Source of the DNA: STC-113 sp964618565
GTDB lineage: Bacteria; Patescibacteriota; Gracilibacteria; BD1-5; UBA2023
Length of the DNA stretch: 17,849 bases
Reading direction: 5' to 3'
Assembly: GCA_964618565.1 (NCBI GenBank)
Contig: CAZUBA010000035.1
Span: forward strand, 1 to 17,849
Part shown: one piece after another, positions 1 to 7,615 of the stretch
How positions within the stretch are numbered: position 1 is the first letter of the stretch
Layout of the letters: each line of letters begins with the position of its first letter
Translations under genes and position numbers: made by a program
Notes under the pieces: model-generated
Seen by the model: only the letters and a program-made list of their open reading frames with translations
Databases searched by the model: none
What the model was told of the DNA's origin: nothing

Positions 1-56
1 TTTTTTAATATTATAGTGTCCGAACCATTGTTTTAATTGCTTAATAAAGGGGAATT

Positions 57-362
57 ATGGAAAATATAGTTGACGTAAAAGCGAAGATAATTGAGAATAT
101 CAGAAAAGGAAGTGATGGAATGGTCTTGAACGATATCGAGAAGGTTCTGAAAGACTTGAGCAAGGCTAAAGATAGAGATGAAGAAATTTATAGATACTTC
201 ACTCAAATCTATGATGAAATCTTTCATGACTTGTTGTTTGAGAAGATAAAGATCGAGCATAATACAAAAAAACTCTTGGAGATGCTGGCATTGCCGGTAA
301 ATACAAGGACTCTGATTATGAAAGAGAAAATAGTCAAAAAAAACTTCAAATGGAAGGCCTAA
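57..362 (+). CDS. Small helical hypothetical protein, 101 aa
   Basis: I do not recognise this family. The protein is strongly charged and rich in Lys, Glu and Ile, with no membrane segment or signal peptide, and looks mostly alpha-helical, possibly coiled-coil in its first 60 residues. The start is supported by an AAAGGGG Shine-Dalgarno-like sequence about six bases before the ATG, which most recoded genes in this window lack. It contains only two glycines, both GGA, and no in-frame UGA, so it is uninformative about the code. It stands alone ahead of pepD, with about 110 bp and a separate promoter between them. It is open on both sides of the reading-frame evidence: coding potential rests on length, start context and composition. 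Confidence 0.65.
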   Translation: MENIVDVKAKIIENIRKGSDGMVLNDIEKVLKDLSKAKDRDEEIYRYFTQIYDEIFHDLLFEKIKIEHNTKKLLEMLALPVNTRTLIMKEKIVKKNFKWKA

Positions 363-418
363 TTTTAGCTTAAAAAGCTTGTGAAAATAGATTATTTAAA
401 GTTTTTTTAATATTCGGA

Positions 419-446
419 TTGTAAAGAAACTAAAATCTGATATCAT
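419..446 (+). promoter_or_regulatory. Putative sigma70-type promoter for pepD
   Basis: TTGTAA (419-424) and TATCAT (441-446) are separated by 16 bp. They would start transcription about 20 bases before the pepD ATG at 473. No Shine-Dalgarno is seen in that short leader. The rest of 363-472 holds only an AT-rich stretch and a small AGCTT/AAGCT inverted repeat. Confidence 0.4.
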
Positions 447-472
447 ACGAAGTATTTTTAAGCTCAAAAAAT

Positions 473-1867
473 ATGAAAACATCAACTTATGAATATTTCA
501 AGGAAATAACCAAAGTTCCCAGACCTAGCGAAAAGGAATGAAAAATAAGGAATTTTCTTATTGATTGGGCAAATGTCAGAGAATTTGAGAATAGGACGGA
601 TAAGGTATGAAATCTGTTTATTTATGTTCCTGCAACTCAGGATAAGGTGAATTCCGAATCCGTAATCTTGCAATCACATTTGGATATGGTTTGTGTGAAA
701 ACACAGGAATCCAGTCATGATTTTGAAAAAGATGAGCTTGATATATATGAAGAAGAATGATTTCTGAAGGCAAGAAATACTACACTATGAGCCGATGATG
801 GCATCTGAATAGCATTATCTTTGGCTTCTGCGGATTTTGAATCGCATCCTAAAATGGAACTCGTATTTACAGTGGATGAAGAGCAAGGGATGAGCGGGGC
901 TCTAAATCTGGATTTTAAGTTTCTGAATTCAAAAAGATTATTGAACCTTGATAGTGAGGATGAAGATAAGATCTGCATAAGTTCAGCATGAGGGGCTAGA
1001 ATTTCTCTAAAAAAGATATTAACAAGGAAAAATCCGAGCTTTAATCAATATAAGGTGGAAATTTTCTGAATGAAATGATGACATTCAGGGGTGGAAATTG
1101 ATAAAAATCATTCTAACGCGATTAAGCTTCTTACGGATATCTTATCGCATATCGAGACCTGAATAGAGATTGTTTCAATCAAATGATGAGTGGCTGACAA
1201 TGTGATACCTTCAAATGTTTTGGCTGTGCTATGAATAGAAGACATAGAATCATTCTTCAGGGAATTCTCTAATGGAGTAGGTAACCATAAGCAAATTTTT
1301 GATTGTCCCGATATTGAATTCAGTGTAGTTGATTTTAATGATAAGATGGATGTTGTTTATGATTGAGTCGAGATTGTCAATTTGATTTCTGAGATGGAAA
1401 CTGGAGTATATTCTATGAGTGAGAAAATCCCATGATTAGTTCAGACTTCAATGAATTTATGAATCATGGATTTGCAGTGAGATATGATTAATCTGACTTA
1501 TCTTCCACGTTCAAGTGATATGATAGAATTTGAGAATCTTCTATTCAAGATAAAAAATCATTTTGAGAAAATGGACTTCAACTACTCTGTCCACTCAAGA
1601 TATCCCGGTTGGCAAGATGATCCGAATTGAGAATTAGTCAAAATCGCGTCTGAAGAAATCGCAAAACAAACTTGAAAAAATCCACTTGTCTATGCGATTC
1701 ATGCCTGACTGGAGTGTTGAGCGATTGTGGCTTGATTATGAGAATGAGCCAATGCAATATCAATCTGACCGAATATGCATGATGTGCACAGCATCAAAGA
1801 ACGAGTTGAGATAGCTTCAATAATGAATATCGAGAAGACTCTCGAAGGGATTTTGAGGAGATTATAA
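473..1867 (+). CDS. pepD: Aminoacyl-histidine dipeptidase (M20 family, PepD/Xaa-His dipeptidase), UGA=Gly
   Basis: A 464-residue cytosolic metallopeptidase expected to cleave Xaa-His dipeptides such as carnosine; the length fits PepD (E. coli about 485). The frame is open only if UGA is glycine; I count about 25 UGA among some 35 glycines. Visible motifs are SHLDMV (H69 metal ligand, D71), TLGADDGIGIA (residues 104-114, D108 bridging the two metals), DEEQGMSG (catalytic Glu136/metal Glu137), a GGHSG motif near 200, HAGLECG, and a C-terminal MHDVHS supplying the last metal histidine. Several of these glycines are UGA. There is no Shine-Dalgarno before the ATG. The gene is monocistronic. The family assignment is secure; exact substrate is inferred. 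Confidence 0.95.
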
Positions 1868-1899
1868 TTTTTCCTATTTTTTTACCCAGGGTACCCTCT

Positions 1900-1931
1900 C
1901 TGACTTCGCCATTCACCTTGTCAGTTTTTTT
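1900..1931 (+). terminator. Weak putative terminator after pepD
   Basis: CTGAC (1900-1904) and GTCAG (1920-1924) form a 5-bp stem around a 15-base loop, followed immediately by seven T (1925-1931). The position between pepD and the next gene fits, but the stem is short. A separate GGGTACCC palindrome lies at 1889-1896. Confidence 0.35.
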
Positions 1932-1958
1932 CTCTAAGGCATACATAGGATTACAATA

Positions 1959-1964
1959 TATAAT
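1959..1964 (+). promoter_or_regulatory. -10 element TATAAT for the peptidase/ABC operon
   Basis: A perfect TATAAT ends 14 bases before the ATG at 1979. Transcription would start about 8 bases or less before the start codon, making the mRNA nearly leaderless. No convincing -35 hexamer is present at the expected distance. Confidence 0.4.
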
Positions 1965-1978
1965 TTAACTATTATATC

Positions 1979-2551
1979 ATGTCGACCTACTTTCTTCATT
2001 GATGAAACTCATCATCAGAAACAGATGAAAATGCAAGATTCTATATGTCTCTTTATCATTCTGCAATAAATAAAGGATGAAAGATCCTGATTCTGCCTTT
2101 TGCACAGAGAAAAGAAAAATGGAAGCGCGAGGAAATTTTGATCGATAAATTATTATCATTTTGAGTTCCAATAAAGGAACTCAAAATTTCTCTCCCGGAA
2201 AACAATAGGCTATCGATATTATTCCAGATATTCAGAAATAATATCATATATGTTCCAGGCTGAGATTATTGCTCCCTTATGGACTCTTTATCGTTTCTGA
2301 GATATTTCAAATTCTTATTCAGAAGAAAGAAAATATATTGAATTTCGGCTGGTGCTAGCATTTTTTGCAAATACACTTACTCTAATGATTATGCCCAGGT
2401 TTTCGAGTGATTATGATTCTTGAACAAGCTTTGCAAGATACATTATTTGCCGCTCAGAGATGAAGTCTGCATCAAGAAACTTGAAAAATTCGGTAAAATA
2501 GATAATCTTATAAAAATAAAAGAAAAAGAATTTGTAGTATTGAACTCATAA
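1979..2551 (+). CDS. Peptidase S51 / dipeptidase E-like protein, UGA=Gly
   Basis: A 190-residue protein of the S51 class I amidotransferase-like serine peptidases, a little shorter than PepE (about 229). Supporting motifs are an N-terminal YFLHGG, a central YVPGGD and a nucleophile elbow GISAGAS with Ser123 as the predicted catalytic serine; the UGA-encoded glycines fall inside these motifs. Members hydrolyse small peptides, PepE being specific for N-terminal Asp. The C-terminal His/Glu part of the triad is less clear, so the substrate is not predictable. The stop is two bases before the start of the first ABC permease, so the genes are probably cotranscribed. There is no Shine-Dalgarno. Confidence 0.8.
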
Positions 2552-2553
2552 AA

Positions 2554-3351
2554 ATGCCAAAGACTATATTAAAGTATTATTCAATATTCTTGATATCCTT
2601 AAGAAACCATGTTGTTTATATCTATGATATCATTGGTTTCAATGCGATCTATATCATCAGGGTTTTTGTAATTATATTGATGCTCAAAGCTATATATTCA
2701 CTGAAAGCATCAAGCTATATCTGATATTCGCTTCAGGAAGTAAGTTGGGCCCTTATCTTTGTGCAGGCCCTTGTTACAAGCAAGCCAAAGATAAGCGATG
2801 AAGTAAGTCATGAAATCAAATCAGGTGAAATAACCAAATATCTTCTCAATCCAATAAGTTATATTGATTACAAATTTTTAGAGCATCTAGCAAGGTTTGT
2901 TTATAATCTGACTATCGCCATCTCAACATGATTGGTTTTATGATATTTGCTTTTATGAGGAATCGAAACAAGCTTTAAATGATTTTTAGCTTGAATGATT
3001 CTTGTATTTTGAGCCATATTTGTAAATTTCTTCTCTTATATGCTTATAGGTCTCAGCGCATTCTTCAATTGAGATTCAGATTGAATTAGATCGATCTATT
3101 CTTCCCTTGAAAAACTCTTCGCCTGAAATGTCCTGCCCATCCCGATGTTTCCTATATTTTTGCAGACTTTCATATTCTGGTCGCATTTCGCTTACACTTG
3201 ATATACGGCAGGCTTGATTTTCGTCAGATATGATACACAGGTTTTTTTGAGGTATTTGCTTATGGAGATTATTTGGTCATTATTCTTTTATCTTGCTTGC
3301 ATAATAGCTTATAAGAAAGGTTTAAAAAAATTAGTTATTAACTGATGATAG
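2554..3351 (+). CDS. ABC-2 type exporter permease (COG4587-like), UGA=Gly
   Basis: A 265-residue integral membrane protein with about six hydrophobic segments. It resembles the first permease of the two-permease ABC-2 exporters that pair with COG4586 ATPases. An amphipathic stretch with SGEITKYLLNPISY (around residues 100-115) matches the conserved cytoplasmic coupling region where these proteins carry GxxxxxLLxP. Numerous UGA codons, all read as glycine, lie within membrane segments. The frame ends GG then TAG, and the next permease begins at the following base. Together with the next two genes it should form a complete exporter; cargo is unknown. Confidence 0.85.
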
Positions 3352-4131
3352 ATGATAAAATTATTATTTGAAACTTGGAAACTGAATCTGTATTGATTAC
3401 TTGAATACAGGATGAATTTCATTTTTCAGATGCTCGGGATGTTTTTTGCGGATATGACCTCTGTCATTGTGTGGATATTCATGTTCGATAGTATGAAAAT
3501 AGTATGATGAATAGATTTTTATCAAATGTTGCTATTATATGAAGTCATATTATTGATTTTCGTTTTCTCTAACTTGTTTTTTTCTTGATGGGTAAATATA
3601 GCGCCATTTATACTCTCTTGATCACTCGATACATATTTATTATTACCAAAGAAACCCTTGTTCATCATCCTGTCTTCTAGGACATACGCATCATTGTATT
3701 GAGATCTATTAATGGCTGTTGTCTTGCCCTTCTTTATAAAATGAATGACAATCTTGAAATTTTTATGAATTTTCTATCTTTCATTCATAGCATCATTTGC
3801 TCTGATATGAACGATTGTCGCATTCTGCTCGCTCGCTTTTTTCATCTGAAGTTCAACAAATCTATCAAAGACTTATTTTGATCTGCTCATGTGACCTCCT
3901 CACTATCCGCCTAAGATATTTGATTGAACATATTTGAAGTTTCTGTTCATGACCGTGGTTCCTGTGTATTATATATTTTTCCTTCCATTTAATTTGTCTA
4001 TGAATTTCAATTTCCTAGATTTTGCAATACTTCATATTGCTTCAGGGGCATTATTTTATCTGGGAATATATGTATTCTATAAATGACTATCACGGTATGA
4101 AAGCTGAAATCTCATTTCAGTTAATGTTTAA
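3352..4131 (+). CDS. ABC-2 type exporter permease (COG3694-like), UGA=Gly
   Basis: A 259-residue membrane protein with about six transmembrane segments, partner of the preceding permease. The YPPKIFDG stretch in the C-terminal half matches the YPxxIF motif typical of the COG3694 permeases. The N-terminus begins with a short cytoplasmic helix (FETWKLNLYG) common to this family. The ATG directly abuts the TAG of the upstream gene, so translation is likely coupled, and there is no Shine-Dalgarno. UGA is needed as glycine at many positions. Confidence 0.85.
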
Positions 4132-4149
4132 AAAATAATAAAAAATAGA

Positions 4150-5124
4150 ATGAATAAAATAATAGAAGTTAAGAATCTAAAAAAAATATTCAAACAGGAG
4201 ATAAAAAAGACATGATTCAAAAATAAATTGAATTCCTTCTTTCATCCTGAATATAAGGAATTCTCAGCTGTATCATGAATAGATATTTCTATTTATGAAG
4301 GAGAAAAGGTGGCATTCTTATGACCGAATTGAGCCTGAAAATCAACAACAATAAAGATGCTCACATGAATACTTCATCCTACAGACGGGGAAATAGATGT
4401 CTTATGATTCAACCCCTCTCGAAGCAGAGAAGAATTGGCTTATAAGATTTGAGCGGTATTCGGTCAGACTTCAAGATTATGGTACCATCTCACTCCTCTT
4501 GATAGTTTTGAGCTATTCTGAAAAATGTATGATATTTCAAATGATAGCTTAAAAAGCAGGCTTAAGTATTTGGTTGAAAAATTTGAAATTTCTGAACTTG
4601 TGAATATCCCGGTTCGTAAGCTTTCGCTATGACAAAGGATGAGATGTGAAGTTGTAGCAAGCTTAATTCATAAGCCGAAAGCACTGTTCCTTGATGAGCC
4701 CACTATATGATTGGATCTTGTTGCAAAACAAAAATTAAGGGAAATAATAAATGAAATAAATAAGGATGAATGAACTACGATATTCCTGACATCTCATGAT
4801 TTGTGAGATATTGAAAATATCTGCAAAAGAGTCATCATCATCAACTGATGAAAAATACTTTATGATGGAAACCTTAAAGAATTAAGAAGGAATTATATCA
4901 AAGTCAAAAATATCAGGGTTAAATTCGATAGCTTAGATGAAAAATTCAAGCCTCTGGATTTCATGAAAATCAAGAAAACCAAAGATACTTTTGTAGAATT
5001 TGAAATCCCGAATTCAAAAGAAAATTTGGCTAAAACGTTCGAGCTTCTGACAAATGATTATGAAGTTGAGGATATAACTATAGAAGATCCAGATATAGAA
5101 GAGATAATTAAAGAATTTTATTAA
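4150..5124 (+). CDS. ABC transporter ATP-binding protein (COG4586-like), UGA=Gly
   Basis: A 324-residue ATPase that energises the two upstream permeases. Walker A GPNGAGKST lies at about 58-66, and all three of its glycines are UGA. The Q-loop glutamine is at about 106 (VFGQTSRLWYHL), the signature LSLGQR at about 158-163 (its glycine is UGA), Walker B ALFLDEP at about 178-184 and the H-loop TSHD near 213. About 80 residues follow the nucleotide-binding domain, as usual for this group. The segment before Walker A carries the family-typical insertion after the first strand. It lies 18 bases after the second permease without a clear Shine-Dalgarno. This gene is one of the strongest proofs of the genetic code used here. 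Confidence 0.95.
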
Positions 5125-5156
5125 TTTCCGATCATATAATATAAAGAAGAAATAGG

Positions 5157-5173
5157 ACGGTGACATCATCCGT
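5157..5173. terminator. Small hairpin between convergent genes
   Basis: ACGG-TGA ... TCA-(T)-CCGT forms a short bulged stem in the 85-bp gap between the convergent ATPase and 77-aa genes. The minus strand continues into a T/C-rich run, so it could end the 77-aa transcript. It is weak compared with the other terminators in the window. Confidence 0.3.
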
Positions 5174-5209
5174 TTCTAGAGAATAAAAAAGGGAATTCAT
5201 AGAGAGTAT

Positions 5210-5443
5210 CTAACCCTTATAACGCTTCTCCACATATCCCCAAACACCTAATCATACAACTGTGATAAGCACTATGCTTGAAGAAATAATTGCTAAGAGC
5301 TTGTAGGGGTCTGCAAATCTGAAATACATATTTGCAATCATGATCAATACTCAAAGCATGAAAGATAGCTTAATTGTTCGCCCAAGTATTTTCAGAATCT
5401 TCATAATCAAATCCAGTTTCTTCTCATATGCATTCATATTCAT
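5210..5443 (-). CDS. Small two-helix membrane protein, 77 aa, UGA=Gly
   Basis: Unrecognised. After a charged N-terminus (MNMNAYEKKLDLIMKI) come two hydrophobic segments, roughly residues 22-36 and 47-65, and a basic tail ending KRYKG. Two in-frame UGA codons (FMLGVL and VVGLG) must be glycine for the frame to stay open. There is no Shine-Dalgarno. The ATG lies about 17 bases after the predicted start of transcription from promoter copy A, which makes it the only gene of the fourth unit of the module. A hairpin-like membrane protein is all that can be said. Confidence 0.6.
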
Positions 5444-5466
5444 ATAATTAAATTATAAGCATCAGA

Positions 5467-5513
5467 ATAATACATGTTTATCCCAAGAAAAATATTGAAA
5501 AAATAAAGAAAAA
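5467..5513 (-). promoter_or_regulatory. Module promoter, copy A
   Basis: On the minus strand: TTTTTCTT (5513-5506), 13 bp ending in TTTCAATA, a second TTTTTCTT (5492-5485), 12 bp, then TATTAT (5472-5467). The same arrangement occurs at copies B, C and D. It precedes the 77-aa gene. Its first T-run doubles as the T-tract of the terminator just upstream. Confidence 0.75.
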
Positions 5514-5539
5514 TCCCCACTGCCCAGCAGCGGGGATTT
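5511..5539 (-). terminator. Rho-independent terminator of unit 3
   Basis: AAATCCCC and GGGGATTT pair around an inner CTG/CAG stem, followed on the minus strand by TTTTTC. It lies just after the 81-aa gene and leads straight into promoter copy A. Confidence 0.85.
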
Positions 5540-5554
5540 CATTTTTCCTCCTTT

Positions 5555-5800
5555 TTAGTTGGCATTCAAGATGATGTCGACCCTTTTTTTCAGAGACTGT
5601 TCCTGATTGAATAGGAACATCCCATTGTCGAATCCCTTGTTGTAGCCTTCGGTGAAGGTTGTCAGGTAGACCTCGGGGGAGACACAGCTACGAAGGATTT
5701 CAGATATGCCGAAGCCTCCGGTGCTGCTCTTCTTCTGCTTTTTGTAAGCATCTTCATAGCCCTTTTTGTACCCATCATCGAAACCATTCGTGTAAGACAT
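5555..5800 (-). CDS. GYxxGYxDG-motif small protein, 81 aa
   Basis: Member of a three-protein paralogous family in this module; no known function recognised. The N-terminus has NGFDDGYKKGYEDAYKK, then a spacer, then SPEVYLTTFTEGYNKGF, and a unique C-terminal tail of about 21 residues (FNQEQSLKKRVDIILNAN region). Glycine and aromatic residues recur every four residues, a pattern seen in packed helical repeats such as Yae1-like domains. None of its nine glycines is UGA. A strong AAAGGAG Shine-Dalgarno precedes the ATG. It is the second gene of a unit with the 62-aa paralogue. It could be a substrate, scaffold or structural partner of the E1/E2 pair; that is inference from context only. Confidence 0.7.
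   Translation of the reverse strand: MSYTNGFDDGYKKGYEDAYKKQKKSSTGGFGISEILRSCVSPEVYLTTFTEGYNKGFDNGMFLFNQEQSLKKRVDIILNAN
5648..5683 (-). repeat. Duplicated segment, copy 1 (SPExYLxTFTEGY coding)
   Basis: By eye this 36-base stretch matches 6201-6236 at 31 of 36 positions. It encodes the shared SPExYLxTFTEG core of the 81-aa and 40-aa proteins, indicating a fairly recent duplication. Confidence 0.75.
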
Positions 5801-5829
5801 GTTTTTCTCCTTTATTTGCTTACGCCGGA

Positions 5830-6018
5830 TTATGAGCTTGCGCCATCAACATAGCCTTTGTCATAGCCTTCAGAATAGGTTCTCGAGTATTCCTGAGGAT
5901 TGGTGGTGCCGATGGCATTCAAGATGCCTTGGCTAACGATATTATTCTTTTGCTGGCGATTTCGTCCGTCTTCTTTGCCTTTCTTGTAGCCATCTTGATA
6001 TCCATTGACACATGACAT
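5830..6018 (-). CDS. GYxxGYxDG-motif small protein, 62 aa
   Basis: Paralogue of the 81-aa and 40-aa proteins. It has two motif blocks: NGYQDGYKKGKEDG near the N-terminus and EYSRTYSEGYDKGYVDG at the C-terminus, joined by a polar linker. No membrane segment, signal peptide or cysteine cluster apart from Cys3. None of its nine glycines is UGA. It has the strongest Shine-Dalgarno in the window (AGAGGAGG, about six bases before ATG) and is the first gene after promoter copy B, with a leader of about 30 bases. Function unknown. Confidence 0.7.
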   Translation of the reverse strand: MSCVNGYQDGYKKGKEDGRNRQQKNNIVSQGILNAIGTTNPQEYSRTYSEGYDKGYVDGASS

Positions 6019-6054
6019 TGCTGACCTCCTCTTAATTTGGTTTTTGTTTTCCCT

Positions 6055-6101
6055 TTTATAAGATTTCTTTCAAAGAAAAATATTGAAATAATAAAGAAAA
6101 A
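6055..6101 (-). promoter_or_regulatory. Module promoter, copy B
   Basis: TTTTTCTT (6101-6094), 13 bp ending TTTCAATA, TTTTTCTT (6080-6073), 12 bp, TATAAA (6060-6055), all on the minus strand. It drives the 62-aa and 81-aa genes. The upstream T-run is also the T-tract of terminator B. Confidence 0.75.
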
Positions 6102-6128
6102 ATCCCCATCGAATCGATGGGGATTTTT
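6098..6128 (-). terminator. Rho-independent terminator of unit 2
   Basis: AATCCCCATCGA and TCGATGGGGATT form a near-perfect stem flanked by A- and T-runs on both sides, so it could work in either direction. It closes the unit holding the 810-aa protein, the E1-like enzyme and the 40-aa peptide. Confidence 0.85.
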
Positions 6129-6158
6129 GATTTTCTCCTTTTTTTGTTGTGTTTTTGT

Positions 6159-6281
6159 TTATTTGCCAACCTTGCCATCCGTGTAACCTTGGCTGTACCC
6201 TTCGGTGAAGGTGTTGAGGTAGGTCTCGGGGGAGACGATTGTCCTACTGGACTTCGGATATGCCGAGTACGTGTAAGACAT
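6159..6281 (-). CDS. GYxxGYxDG-motif small protein, 40 aa
   Basis: Shortest paralogue: it keeps the second block, SPETYLNTFTEGYSQGY followed by TDG, after a short N-terminus beginning MSYTYSAYPK. The start shared with the 81-aa protein (MSYT) and near-identical DNA argue for the ATG at 6281 rather than an upstream extension in the same frame, which would run back through the E1 gene. It begins 11 bases after the UGA stop of the E1 gene, with a weaker GAAAGAAG Shine-Dalgarno, so translational coupling is likely. None of its four glycines is UGA. It is the last gene before terminator B. Confidence 0.65.
   Translation of the reverse strand: MSYTYSAYPKSSRTIVSPETYLNTFTEGYSQGYTDGKVGK
6201..6236 (-). 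repeat. Duplicated segment, copy 2
   Basis: Partner of 5648-5683 within the 40-aa gene. In both places the gene is followed by a CCCC/GGGG terminator and then by a module promoter, so a gene-terminator-promoter cassette may have been copied. Confidence 0.75.
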
Positions 6282-6292
6282 GTTTTCTTCTT

Positions 6293-7117
6293 TCAAGAGC
6301 CGCAAAGGCTGCAGTTGGGGTGCTTCTGGAAATTCTCCATGTACGATGTGAGATGCTGCGGAAAAATATCTTTTATCCCGAAGAGGGACCAGAGGATCCA
6401 GTCCTTGCCGAGCGGAGGAAGGGATTTGCCACCTGCTTTGGCGACGAGGATGTCGAGGCATTTTCTTGCAGTAATGGCGCAGAGGAAGGATTGGTCAATC
6501 CCAAGCCCAGGCATTCCTTCAGTGTCCCGAGCAGAAGAGCAATCTTTTTTGGAGAGAGATTTGTTGTATTTTTCGATGAATTGCGTTCTGCCATTATGGT
6601 GCGACAAGCATTCGTAGCATGCCATGCCTGGCATGGAGGCAAATACTTCGCCTCCGCAACCATCTTCATGCATGCCCACAAATATTGCAGGCACATTGTT
6701 TTTGACGCAGACTTCATTGATGTAGTGTTTGGAGGAATCCGTGTCAGTGGCTGCAATGACTACCGAGGAACGGCAAATAGTTCTGACAAACCCTTGATGG
6801 TCATCGAAAATGTTCTTGGTATGGGCAACCACGTCTGAATCCTTAATGCCCGAATACCTGTCGAGAAGCTCCTTGGTGGCAATGGCCTTATTCAAACCGA
6901 TATATTCCGTGCCGCAGATATGCCTCACCAGGTTGCCTTCCTCAAGGATATCAAAATCAATAAGGTTCATTTTTGTAACCCCAGACCTTAGGAGGTGAAG
7001 GGCAATTTCTCCGCCTCCGCCCAGTCCAATAATCGTTACAGTCAAATCCGAAAACCCATTTGCACCTTCGAAGAACTTATTGACTCTCTTGTTTTGCTTG
7101 TCGTATGCAGTTCTCAT
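6293..7117 (-). CDS. E1-like (ThiF/MoeB/UBA family) adenylating enzyme, 274 aa
   Basis: A ThiF-fold enzyme expected to adenylate the C-terminus of a ubiquitin-like or peptide substrate. Using the second ATG, which is six bases after AAGGAG (the first ATG, at 7123, touches the Shine-Dalgarno), GLGGGG at 31-36 is the nucleotide-binding loop. DFD (54-56), Asn62, Arg65 and Lys77 match the ATP/Mg residues of E1s. ATDTDSSKHYIN (123-134) is the crossover region. CYEC (167-170) and a terminal CSLC (269-272) look like the paired zinc-binding CxxC of ThiF/MoeB. Cys193 is a possible thioester residue. All 27 glycines use GGN, yet the stop is TGA, with no other in-frame stop before terminator B. It follows a membrane-protein gene, and an E2-like gene lies in the neighbouring unit. 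This is not obviously thiamine or molybdopterin synthesis, as no ThiS/MoaD neighbour is seen. Confidence 0.88.
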   Translation of the reverse strand: MRTAYDKQNKRVNKFFEGANGFSDLTVTIIGLGGGGEIALHLLRSGVTKMNLIDFDILEEGNLVRHICGTEYIGLNKAIATKELLDRYSGIKDSDVVAHTKNIFDDHQGFVRTICRSSVVIAATDTDSSKHYINEVCVKNNVPAIFVGMHEDGCGGEVFASMPGMACYECLSHHNGRTQFIEKYNKSLSKKDCSSARDTEGMPGLGIDQSFLCAITARKCLDILVAKAGGKSLPPLGKDWILWSLFGIKDIFPQHLTSYMENFQKHPNCSLCGS

Positions 7118-7154
7118 TTTCATCTCCTTATTGTATTTTGTAGTGAATGCTGCT

Positions 7155-7520
7155 TTAATTGTTCATGATATAGCTAGCCATTTTTCCCTTTAGACAATTC
7201 AATAGCGCGTTAGTTTTTGTGTGAATAAGACTTATCAGCCTTGAAACGTCATACAAAAAATAAACAATGATCAGAACAAGAAACATGAATAACAGATACA
7301 GAAGCATTAAGATTAACACAACAATGGATAACCATAAATCTTCAATATCTTCCTGCATCAAGGTTGAGTTTGCTATAGACTTCGATAAGTGATCCTTAAA
7401 GGGGGATAAGAATTTGGTGCAGAAGATAAAAACATCATGCAAAAATACGGTGATAGTGATCATTAGCGTAACAAGCACCAAAAAAAATCTGAGCACATTT
7501 TTTTTATTCAAGATTTCCAT
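7155..7520 (-). CDS. Two-helix membrane protein, 121 aa
   Basis: Unrecognised. Hydrophobic segments lie at roughly residues 10-30 and 63-92, separated by a polar loop of about 30 residues, with a cytoplasmic-looking tail (HTKTNALLNCLKGK). It has one glycine, GGG, and no UGA. A strong AAAAAGGAG Shine-Dalgarno precedes the ATG. It lies between the 810-aa gene and the E1-like gene in the same unit, 37 bases before the latter, so it may anchor or be acted on by the modification system. Function unknown. Confidence 0.7.
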   Translation of the reverse strand: MEILNKKNVLRFFLVLVTLMITITVFLHDVFIFCTKFLSPFKDHLSKSIANSTLMQEDIEDLWLSIVVLILMLLYLLFMFLVLIIVYFLYDVSRLISLIHTKTNALLNCLKGKMASYIMNN

Positions 7521-7554
7521 TTTCTTCTCCTTTTTATTTTAATGAGCTATTTTC

Positions 7555-7614
7555 ATTTCTGGCCAGACGGATTATCGATAATTAGCCGATCGGTAATCCA
7601 GTCAGAACAGAAAT
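7555..7614 (-). promoter_or_regulatory. Intercistronic RNA hairpin
   Basis: Inside the gap between the 810-aa gene (stop at 7616) and the 121-aa gene, GGATTATCGAT (7569-7579) pairs with ATCGGTAATCC (7589-7599), an 11-bp arm with one mismatch. An outer 7-bp pair, ATTTCTG/CAGAAAT (7555-7561 and 7608-7614), encloses it. No T-tract follows, so it is more likely an RNA processing, stability or attenuation element than a full terminator. Confidence 0.5.
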
Positions 7615-7615
7615 C

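Noticed and set aside
6282..6461. N-terminal extension of the 40-aa protein to about 100 aa
   Set aside because: The extension overlaps the E1 gene in another frame; the MSYT start is shared with the 81-aa paralogue.
6117..6838. Open frames of 166 and 199 codons on the plus strand
   Set aside because: They lie opposite the E1-like gene, whose motifs, Shine-Dalgarno and operon position are convincing. They are open because the E1 gene is less AT-rich and avoids UGA.
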